DNA of 64,000 nt from Mariniflexile sp. AS56 (lineage in GTDB: Bacteria; Bacteroidota; Bacteroidia; Flavobacteriales; Flavobacteriaceae), in assembly GCF_030552475.1 (NCBI RefSeq), contig NZ_JAUPED010000003.1, forward strand, positions 186,001 to 250,000, given 5' to 3'. Under the pieces are notes generated by a model. The model was not told where the DNA came from. It was given only the letters and a program-made list of their open reading frames with translations, and ran no database searches. Of the stretch, positions 28,214 to 36,039 are shown one piece after another. Both the position numbers and the translations under genes were made by a program. The stretch's first letter is position 1; each line of letters begins with the position of its first letter.

Positions 28214-30742
28214 ATGATTTACACTTTATTGAACAACAAGAAAAAAATATTAATTAGCTCTATTCTATTCGTTTTTATAGGCTTTAGTGTTCATAGTCAA
28301 CAAAAAAAAACAGATTTAAAACTTTGGTATGATGCTCCTGCAGCCGATTGGAACGAAGCGCTTCCTTTAGGAAATGGCCGTTTAGGTGCCATGGTTTTTG
28401 GAAACCCAACTAACGAAAATATTCAATTAAATGAGCTAACATTATGGGCTGGAGGTCCTCATAGAAATGATAACCCAGATGCCAAAGAGGCGCTTTCAGA
28501 AGTTAGACAACTATTGTTTCAAGAAAAGTATGACGAAGCCCATAATTTGGCGAATAAGGCGTTCATTTCAAAAACGTCACACGGTATGCCCTATGAAACC
28601 GTGGGGAATTTAAGATTGAATTTTGAAAATCAAGATAAGTTTTCAAATTACTACCGAGAATTGGATATTGAAAAAGCCATAAATACCACCTCCTATACCG
28701 TAGATGGTGTCGCGTACAAACGTGAAATTTTCACTTCCTTTTCTGATCAGGTTATTGTGATGAAGATAACAGCTGATAAAAAAGGAAAAATCAGTTTTAC
28801 AGCTACAATGGATCGTCCTGAACCCTCAAAGGTGTCACTTTTCACTGAAAGCAATGATGTTTTAGTGATGACGGGGTTTGGTAGTGATAATAAAAATAAG
28901 AGGTTACCTGCGGAGACTCCAGCAATTAAGGGTGAAGTTGAGTTCGATTCTAGAGTGAAAATCGTTCCAGAAGGCGGTAAAGTAACAGCAACAAATAATC
29001 AATTAGCAGTTTCAAAAGCAAATAGTGTGACGCTTTATATTTCTGTAGCAACCAATTTTGTGAATTATCAAGATGTGAGTGCTGATGCGCATAAGAAAGC
29101 AGCAGATTATATAGCGCAAGCTGAAAAGAAAAATTATGAGCAGTTGGTAAACGATCATTCTTACTTTTATCAAAAGTATTTTAATAGAGTTTCTTTAGAT
29201 TTAGGAACTTCCGAAGCTTCAAAAAATCCAACGGATGTAAGAATAAAAGAATTTAGCACCGGGTTCGATCCTTCACTAGCTGCTTTGTATTTTCAGTTTG
29301 GAAGGTATTTGCTGATTTCTTCATCACAACCGGGTGGGCAACCAGCCAATTTACAAGGTTTGTGGTGTAATGATTTAACACCACCTTGGAAAAGTGCCTA
29401 TACCGTAAATATCAATACGCAAATGAATTATTGGCCAGCTGAGGTTACTAATTTACCCGAAATGCACGATCCATTAATTCAGATGGTAAGAGAATTATCT
29501 GAAGCAGGTAAAGAAACGGCCAAAGTTATGTATGGTGCAGAGGGTTGGGTAACGCATCACAATACCGATTTATGGCGAATCGCTGGTCCTGTAGATGGTG
29601 CAACCTGGGGTATGTGGCCAACTGGAGGTACCTGGTTAACGCAGCATGTATGGGAGAAATTTATGTTTAATGGCGATTTGGAGTATTTAAAATCGGTGTA
29701 TCCTGCGATGAAAGGTGCTGCAGAATTCTGTTTGAGTGTTTTGATTCCAGAACCAAAAAATGGATGGTTGGTTATTTCACCTTCAATATCTCCTGAACAT
29801 GGACCAAGTATACGTTCAAAAAGTGTCAATATAGAAGCCGGTACTACCATGGACAACCAATTGGTGTTCGATATGTTAACCAAAACCATAAGTGCCGCTA
29901 AATTGCTAAATATAGATGCAGACTTGGTAATAAAAATGCAGAATACATTACAAAAGTTGCCACCAATGAAAATTGGTCAACACAATCAATTGCAAGAATG
30001 GATGCAAGATTTAGACGATCCAGAAGATAAGCACCGCCATGTATCTCATTTATATGGTTTGTATCCGTCAAATTTAATATCGCCTTATAGAAACTCGGAG
30101 TTGTTCCAAGGTGCAAAAAACACACTAATCCAAAGAGGCGATCCATCAACAGGTTGGTCTATGAATTGGAAAATTAATTTGTGGGCACGTCTGCTTGATG
30201 GAAACCATGCTTATAAATTAATGGGCGATCAAATAAAATTAGTAGGCAGACCAGATTCACCTAAAGGAGGGGGTACTTATGCGAATATGTTAGATGCACA
30301 TCCACCATTTCAAATTGATGGGAATTTTGGCTTTACTTCCGGTTTAACCGAAATGTTAATGCAAAGTCATGATGGCGCTATTCATTTAATTCCTGCCCTT
30401 CCAGATGTTTGGAAAGACGGAAATGTTACAGGTTTGCGTGCCCGTGGAGGTTTTGAAATAAGCGCTATGGAATGGGAAAATGGTGAAGTTGTCAAGGTTG
30501 TAATCAAATCCAATTTAGGAGGGAATTGTCGTTTGCGTTCTTATAATGAATTGATGTATTCTGATGAAAAGAGCATTGCTTCGGCTACAGGAATAAATGA
30601 AAATTCATTTTATCAAATCCCAGAAATAAAGAAACCATTGGTGTCTAAATCGGCTACATTAAATCCCGTTGAATTAAAGCATTCATATGTATATGATATT
30701 TCAACAAAAGTAGGACAAGAAATTATTTTAATCAAAAATTAA
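28214..30742 (+). CDS. GH95 alpha-L-fucosidase (or alpha-L-galactosidase)
   Basis: The 842-residue product has a signal peptide ending near residue 28 (VHSQ). The family opening is clear: LWYDAPAADWNEALPLGNG followed by LNELTLWAGGP. The catalytic region has TVNINTQMNYWPAE (Asn399, Asn401), SISPEHG (Glu528, candidate acid) and DAHPPFQIDGNFG (Asp702). These match the Asn/Asn/Glu/Asp set of GH95 inverting alpha-1,2-fucosidases. Length is normal for the family. It begins directly after the lyase stop codon. The substrate is probably terminal fucose on glycan oligosaccharides; some members prefer L-galactose. Confidence 0.95.
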   Translation: MIYTLLNNKKKILISSILFVFIGFSVHSQQKKTDLKLWYDAPAADWNEALPLGNGRLGAMVFGNPTNENIQLNELTLWAGGPHRNDNPDAKEALSEVRQLLFQEKYDEAHNLANKAFISKTSHGMPYETVGNLRLNFENQDKFSNYYRELDIEKAINTTSYTVDGVAYKREIFTSFSDQVIVMKITADKKGKISFTATMDRPEPSKVSLFTESNDVLVMTGFGSDNKNKRLPAETPAIKGEVEFDSRVKIVPEGGKVTATNNQLAVSKANSVTLYISVATNFVNYQDVSADAHKKAADYIAQAEKKNYEQLVNDHSYFYQKYFNRVSLDLGTSEASKNPTDVRIKEFSTGFDPSLAALYFQFGRYLLISSSQPGGQPANLQGLWCNDLTPPWKSAYTVNINTQMNYWPAEVTNLPEMHDPLIQMVRELSEAGKETAKVMYGAEGWVTHHNTDLWRIAGPVDGATWGMWPTGGTWLTQHVWEKFMFNGDLEYLKSVYPAMKGAAEFCLSVLIPEPKNGWLVISPSISPEHGPSIRSKSVNIEAGTTMDNQLVFDMLTKTISAAKLLNIDADLVIKMQNTLQKLPPMKIGQHNQLQEWMQDLDDPEDKHRHVSHLYGLYPSNLISPYRNSELFQGAKNTLIQRGDPSTGWSMNWKINLWARLLDGNHAYKLMGDQIKLVGRPDSPKGGGTYANMLDAHPPFQIDGNFGFTSGLTEMLMQSHDGAIHLIPALPDVWKDGNVTGLRARGGFEISAMEWENGEVVKVVIKSNLGGNCRLRSYNELMYSDEKSIASATGINENSFYQIPEIKKPLVSKSATLNPVELKHSYVYDISTKVGQEIILIKN

Positions 30743-30745
30743 TAC

Positions 30746-32404
30746 ATGAGTATTTTGAATTTTTACAAGAAATTAGCATTATCAATTTTAGTAGTTACAA
30801 GTGTTTTAAGTACAGAGCTAGTGGCGCAGAATCATTCTAAAAATCCTTTAATTTTAGATATGGTTCACCATAACCCTGGTGAAGCACCTTATGAATCGGC
30901 ATACAACGACCCAGCAGTCATAAAGGAAATGGGCTATAACGGGAAGGTTTATTTTCTGTTCGAATCGCCTGCACTGGCTATTAATTGGGAATCGGTAGAT
31001 AAAGATATTTTACCAAAAGGTTCAGAAGAACGTGAATGGGTGGATTCTAAGGCAGAACAAATTAAAGAGATGCACGCTGCGTGTAAAGCGGAAGATATGG
31101 CTATTTACGCTATGTCCGATTTGGTTTTATTTCCGAAGCGCTTAATTGCAAAATATGGTATTGAAGATACTTTTGGGGATCCCAATAATCCACTAACAGA
31201 AAAGTTTATTCGTGCTCAAATTAATGAGATGTTCGACCAGTTTCCAGATCTTGATGGTTTGGTGGTACGTATTGGGGAAACCTATTTGCACGATGCACCG
31301 TACCATCAAGGGGCTATCGAGAATAAATCGAGTGCAGAGAAAACCATCATCCCTTTAATGCAAATTTTGCGAGAAGAGATTTGTGTAAAACGAGATAAGC
31401 AACTTATTTTCCGTACATGGAATGCTTTCGATAGAAGTATGGGGCCTTATATGCAGGTAAGTAATGCTGTAGAACCACATCAAAATTTAATCATTAGCAT
31501 TAAACAATGCGAAGGCGATTTTCACAGAGCGCGTCCATTTAGCAAATTAATTGGTCAAGGTCGCCATCCTCAAATTATAGAAGTTCAGTCTGCTCGTGAG
31601 TACGAAGGTAAAGGCGCGTATCCAAACTACATTGCCAATGGTGTTATTGAAGGTTTTGAAGAACATGCCAGAATGCCAGAAGAAGACATAAACAGCATAC
31701 GAGAATTTGTTGAAAAAACGCCCGATTTATATGCTGGTATTTGGACGTGGTCTCGTGGTGGCGGATGGGAAGGTCCGTATGTGAAAAGCGAAATGTGGTG
31801 CGATTTAAACTCGTGGGTTATGGCGCAATGGGGTAAAGACACTTCTAAAAGTGAGGAATCTATTTTTAATAGATATGCCACAGAACGATTAAACCTGAAA
31901 GAAGATGATGTTGCTAAATTTAGAAAACTTTGTTTGCTTTCTGCGGAAGCGGTAGTTAGAGGTAGAAATACAACATATAATGATATTAGTGATGTCTGGT
32001 GGACGCGCGATCAAGGTATTGGTTGGCCTGCTCCTGCAAAAGAGGCTGTTGGTCAAAAGCGAAACTTGGAACAAAAAGACCAAGCTATAGCTAAATGGGA
32101 AGCCATTGTTAAGCTTGCGAAATCTATTGATTGGGGTAGTAAGGAGGCTGAGAATCATGCAGTAGGTTCTGCTGAATATGGATTAAGACTCTATAAAATA
32201 TATAGAGCGCTCGTTTATATGTCCGATGCGGAGGCTAAAGGCAATAAAAAAGAAATTCAAAAATGGATAAAGGTTTATGATAAAGCTTGGAAAAGTTATA
32301 ATAAATTGCCTGAGGAATATAACAAGGTTGCGACTTTATACACACAAGCGTATGACCGACATTTGGCAAACAATGCCGACCATAAAGTAAATGAATTAAG
32401 ATAA
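30746..32404 (+). CDS. Secreted protein of unknown function, possible TIM-barrel glycoside hydrolase
   Basis: The 552-residue product has a signal peptide ending near residue 28 (LVAQ). The body has alternating strands and helices that suggest a barrel: NGKVYFLFES, DMAIYAMSDLV, LDGLVVRIGETYLHD, QLIFRTWNAF, NLIISIKQCEGDF, PQIIEVQSAREYEG and YAGIWTWSRGGGW. Acidic residues at strand ends (GETYLHD; EVQSARE) are candidate catalytic groups. A helical C-terminal part follows from ~380. The pattern is reminiscent of alpha-glucuronidase-type enzymes, but I do not recognise a family. It sits 3 bp after GH95 and 4 bp before a double esterase, so it is surely part of the degradation pathway. Confidence 0.6.
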   Translation: MSILNFYKKLALSILVVTSVLSTELVAQNHSKNPLILDMVHHNPGEAPYESAYNDPAVIKEMGYNGKVYFLFESPALAINWESVDKDILPKGSEEREWVDSKAEQIKEMHAACKAEDMAIYAMSDLVLFPKRLIAKYGIEDTFGDPNNPLTEKFIRAQINEMFDQFPDLDGLVVRIGETYLHDAPYHQGAIENKSSAEKTIIPLMQILREEICVKRDKQLIFRTWNAFDRSMGPYMQVSNAVEPHQNLIISIKQCEGDFHRARPFSKLIGQGRHPQIIEVQSAREYEGKGAYPNYIANGVIEGFEEHARMPEEDINSIREFVEKTPDLYAGIWTWSRGGGWEGPYVKSEMWCDLNSWVMAQWGKDTSKSEESIFNRYATERLNLKEDDVAKFRKLCLLSAEAVVRGRNTTYNDISDVWWTRDQGIGWPAPAKEAVGQKRNLEQKDQAIAKWEAIVKLAKSIDWGSKEAENHAVGSAEYGLRLYKIYRALVYMSDAEAKGNKKEIQKWIKVYDKAWKSYNKLPEEYNKVATLYTQAYDRHLANNADHKVNELR

Positions 32405-32408
32405 TTGC

Positions 32409-34373
32409 ATGAAACAGAATAGTTTATATGTGTTAGTATTTGTAGCCTTTTTTTCTTTTTCAGGAACTAAAGCACAAACTAATACCAATGAAACATTTAA
32501 AACCACTTGGAAAAGTTTTGAACGCATCAATTTTAAGATTGAAGGTAAAGAGGCACACCTAACACGCCCTGAAAAACCACTTCCTGGCAATCCGTGGTTA
32601 TGGCGTGGACGTTTCCCAGATTATCATGCAGAAATTGATAGCCTACTTTTAGTAAAAGGCTTTCATGTTGCCTATATAAATACAGATAATCAATTTGGCA
32701 GCCCCAAAGCTGTGGCCGTTTGGAATAAATTTTATACCCATCTTACAACCACCTATAAATTACAAGCTAAAGTGGCTTTGCACGGGCATAGTCGTGGGGG
32801 CCTATTCATTTACAATTGGGCAAAGGAAAATGCTGAAAAAGTAGCCTGTATTTATGCAGATGCTGTGGTATGCGATTTTAAAAGTTGGCCAGCAGGTTTC
32901 GGAATTAGTAAAGGAGGCAAAAAGGAATGGGACGTATTAAAAGCTGAATATGGGTTTAAAAATGATGCCGAAGCAAAAGCATACAAAAACAACCCTATTG
33001 ATAATTTAGAAGCTCTTGCAAAAGCCAAAGTGCCTATTTTACACACCGTAGGTTTGCAGGATGAAGTGGTGCCTCCAGATGAGAATTCGTTGTTATTAGT
33101 AAATAATTACATCCGTTTGGGTGGAACAGCCACGGTTTCACCGTGTAGTTCGGGCATTCAAAAATCGAAAGGGCATCATTATGATATTGATGACCCAAAC
33201 ATGGTGGTCGATTTTATTCTGAAACACAGCACAAAAAACGGCCCATTGAATGCATCAAATTACCACAACATCCGAAGTGGATTGCAAAATAGCCAAATTC
33301 AATTTCAACGAAATAAAAAAGGACGTGTTGCTTTTCTTGGTGGTTCTATTACACATAATGGCGGTTGGCGCGATAGTATCTGTAACTATCTAAAAAACAA
33401 ATTTCCAGAAACTGAATTTGAATTTATAGCAGCTGGAATCCCTTCCATGGGAACCACACCGGGAGCCTTTAGGTTAGATAGGGATGTATTATCAAAAGGA
33501 AAAATAGATTTACTATTTGAAGAAGCTGCAGTTAATGATGGCTCAAATGGTAGAACAGGAATAGAGCAATTACGAGGAATGGAAGGCATTGTTAGACATG
33601 TTCGGAATTCGAATCCTTCGGTAGATATTGTGATGATGCATTTTGTAGACCCGAGTAAAATGGAAAATTACCGAACAGGAAAAGAACCCGAAGTCATTAA
33701 AATTCATAATAAGGTTGCAGAGCATTATGGAATTCCAACTATTAATTTAGCACAAGAAGTTACTGAAAGAATTGATCATGGCGAATTTACATGGAAGGAC
33801 GATTTTAAAAACTTACACCCTTCTCCTTTCGGACAAGGTGTTTACGCGCATTCCATGATTCAGTTTTTAGAGCATGCTTTTGTTGGTCATTTAGATCATG
33901 ACGATAAAATTACGGCACATGTTTTACCAAACCCTATAGATGCTTTTAGTTATGAAAATGGTATGTTGATAGATATAAAGATGGTTAAATTAAGAAAAGG
34001 GTGGCATGTGGATTCTCGATGGAATCCTAAAGATGGTAAGGGATCTCGCCCTAATTATATAGATGTTCCTATGTTAATTAGTGAAACACCAGGAAGTACA
34101 TTGAAATTAACGTTTGAAGGGAATACTGTAGGTATTGCAGTAGCTGCAGGTCAAGATGCGGGAACTATTGAATATCGAATAGATAAAGGGGAATGGCAAA
34201 AATTAAACCTTTTTACGAAATGGAGTAAATCGCTTCACTTGCCATGGTATTATACTTTGGCTAGCAGTTTAGAAAACAAAAAACATCAGTTAGAATTAAA
34301 AATAGCTAACGAAAAAGATAATCAAAGTAATGGACATGCGTGTAGAATACGCTATGTGTATGTAAATAAATAA
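32409..34373 (+). CDS. Bifunctional esterase: alpha/beta-hydrolase fused to SGNH hydrolase
   Basis: The product has 654 residues with a signal peptide ending near residue 23 (TKAQ). Residues ~35-275 are an alpha/beta-hydrolase: GHSRGG (Ser128), GLQDEVVP (Asp218) and GHHYDIDD (His256 or His257). Residues ~305-475 are an SGNH hydrolase: FLGGSITHNGGW (Ser313), AAGIPSMG, AAVNDG (Asn376) and NLHPSPFGQG (Asp/His block near 463). A C-terminal beta domain of ~180 residues ends the protein. Two nucleophile sets in one chain suggest removal of two kinds or positions of acyl group. It lies within the GH95-GH31 operon. Confidence 0.85.
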   Translation: MKQNSLYVLVFVAFFSFSGTKAQTNTNETFKTTWKSFERINFKIEGKEAHLTRPEKPLPGNPWLWRGRFPDYHAEIDSLLLVKGFHVAYINTDNQFGSPKAVAVWNKFYTHLTTTYKLQAKVALHGHSRGGLFIYNWAKENAEKVACIYADAVVCDFKSWPAGFGISKGGKKEWDVLKAEYGFKNDAEAKAYKNNPIDNLEALAKAKVPILHTVGLQDEVVPPDENSLLLVNNYIRLGGTATVSPCSSGIQKSKGHHYDIDDPNMVVDFILKHSTKNGPLNASNYHNIRSGLQNSQIQFQRNKKGRVAFLGGSITHNGGWRDSICNYLKNKFPETEFEFIAAGIPSMGTTPGAFRLDRDVLSKGKIDLLFEEAAVNDGSNGRTGIEQLRGMEGIVRHVRNSNPSVDIVMMHFVDPSKMENYRTGKEPEVIKIHNKVAEHYGIPTINLAQEVTERIDHGEFTWKDDFKNLHPSPFGQGVYAHSMIQFLEHAFVGHLDHDDKITAHVLPNPIDAFSYENGMLIDIKMVKLRKGWHVDSRWNPKDGKGSRPNYIDVPMLISETPGSTLKLTFEGNTVGIAVAAGQDAGTIEYRIDKGEWQKLNLFTKWSKSLHLPWYYTLASSLENKKHQLELKIANEKDNQSNGHACRIRYVYVNK

Positions 34374-34386
34374 AAATAATATCCAT

Positions 34387-36015
34387 ATGAAATCAATTTT
34401 AAGCACTCTTTTATTAGTTTTTATACTTTCAGCATCCGCTCAAAATGTAAAGAAAGTAACCATGGAATCTTTATTACATGAAATGGTGGATCGTGATGCA
34501 ATTGCTCGTTTTCCAAAAACAAATTTTAGGTTAAAACAGGCGAGTAGTTACAATAGAGCTTCTGAAAAACCAGAAGATTCGGTTGGATGGTTCACAAATC
34601 ACGATTATAATAAGGGCGATGGAGACCACAATTTTATTCGAACCGAAGAAACCAACGGTGAAAAAGAATGGGTGTTAATGGATCATGTTGGTCCAGGGGC
34701 CATTGTACGCGTTTGGTCGCCATGGCTTAATCAATTGGAACCAGGTAGTGATATCATAATTCGTATTTATTTAGACGGTAACCCTAAACCTGTGCTAGAA
34801 GGCAATATGATCAGTTTATTTGATGGTACGGGATTAATTCCTTATCCATTTGCGCATCAATCGTTACGCTCGGGCGTTTCGTTTTTCCCAATACCATATG
34901 CTAAAGGTTGTAAAATTACAGCATTGAAAGAACCTTACTTTTTTCAATATACATATAGAGCTTATGATGAAGGGACGCCTGTTGAAACGTTTTCTATGGA
35001 GGATTTTGAAAAAGCGAAGCCTCTTATAGCAAAAATAGGAAAGGAACTTTCAAATCCACAAAACACGAATGCAGGTGAAATGATTTCATTTAAAGCGAAG
35101 CTAAAGTCTAATAAAGAAGCATCCATCGCTTTACCTAAAAGAACCGCGGCAGTACGTTCGCTGGTTCTTAAATTGGGCGATTATAAAGATCCGGCGGTTA
35201 TGCGTTCTGTAGTTCTAAAAATGGAATTTGATGGACAACAAACCGTATGGACGCCTATTGGTGATTTCTTCGGAACAGGTATTGGTTTAAACCCAGTGAA
35301 AGGGAGGTATCAAAACGTTGAAGAGGATGGTACGATGTCGTGCAGTTGGGTCATGCCTTACCAAGAATCTGGTAAGATTACCGTTTTAAATTTAGGAAAA
35401 AAACCAGTGGATGTTAAGTTAGAAGCAACTATAGGTGATTGGAAATGGGATAGTGAAAGTATGTATTTTAATGCGGCATGGCGCGGACAATACCCCGTAC
35501 CAACGCGTCCGTTTTCCGATTGGAATTATGTAACATTAAAAGGACGTGGTGTTTATGTGGGTGATGCTTTAACAATTATGAACCCTGTTAAAAGATGGTG
35601 GGGTGAAGGTGACGAGAAAATTTGGGTTGATGGTGAAGATTTTCCATCCATTTTCGGAACAGGAACAGAAGATTATTACGCTTATTCTTGGGGAGGACGA
35701 AGTACCGAGTTTTATGAACATCCGTTTCATGCACAACCGCGTTCGTATGTGTATAATAAATTAAACCCTAAAACAAAAAACGAAAAAAATACGTCGGGTT
35801 ATAGTACGGAAACACGAACACGTGCCTTAGATGGTATGCCTTTTGAAAGTTCGTTACAATTAGATATGGAAGTGTGGAGTGGTACCGATTGCGATATGGG
35901 CTACGGTGTTGGCGTTTACTGGTATGGCGATGCTAATACAACATCAAACAGAGTTCCAGATGAAAAAGAAGTTTTAAACGTACCGCCTTTACCAAAGGGG
36001 TTTCCTGAAAAATAA
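34387..36015 (+). CDS. GH172-type (DUF2961) glycoside hydrolase
   Basis: The product has 542 residues with a signal peptide ending near residue 19 (ASAQ). It shows DUF2961 features: RTEETNGEKEWVLMDHVGPG, IVRVWSPW, a jelly-roll IIIRIYLDGNPKPVLEG, and GTGTEDYYAYSWGG near 425. DUF2961 is now GH172, whose known members act on alpha-fructofuranosyl or arabinofuranosyl linkages. That suggests a furanose or other unusual side chain, but the activity here cannot be read from the sequence. It lies 13 bp after the double esterase. Confidence 0.85.
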   Translation: MKSILSTLLLVFILSASAQNVKKVTMESLLHEMVDRDAIARFPKTNFRLKQASSYNRASEKPEDSVGWFTNHDYNKGDGDHNFIRTEETNGEKEWVLMDHVGPGAIVRVWSPWLNQLEPGSDIIIRIYLDGNPKPVLEGNMISLFDGTGLIPYPFAHQSLRSGVSFFPIPYAKGCKITALKEPYFFQYTYRAYDEGTPVETFSMEDFEKAKPLIAKIGKELSNPQNTNAGEMISFKAKLKSNKEASIALPKRTAAVRSLVLKLGDYKDPAVMRSVVLKMEFDGQQTVWTPIGDFFGTGIGLNPVKGRYQNVEEDGTMSCSWVMPYQESGKITVLNLGKKPVDVKLEATIGDWKWDSESMYFNAAWRGQYPVPTRPFSDWNYVTLKGRGVYVGDALTIMNPVKRWWGEGDEKIWVDGEDFPSIFGTGTEDYYAYSWGGRSTEFYEHPFHAQPRSYVYNKLNPKTKNEKNTSGYSTETRTRALDGMPFESSLQLDMEVWSGTDCDMGYGVGVYWYGDANTTSNRVPDEKEVLNVPPLPKGFPEK

Positions 36016-36039
36016 TAATCAAACTTAAAAAAATAAATA

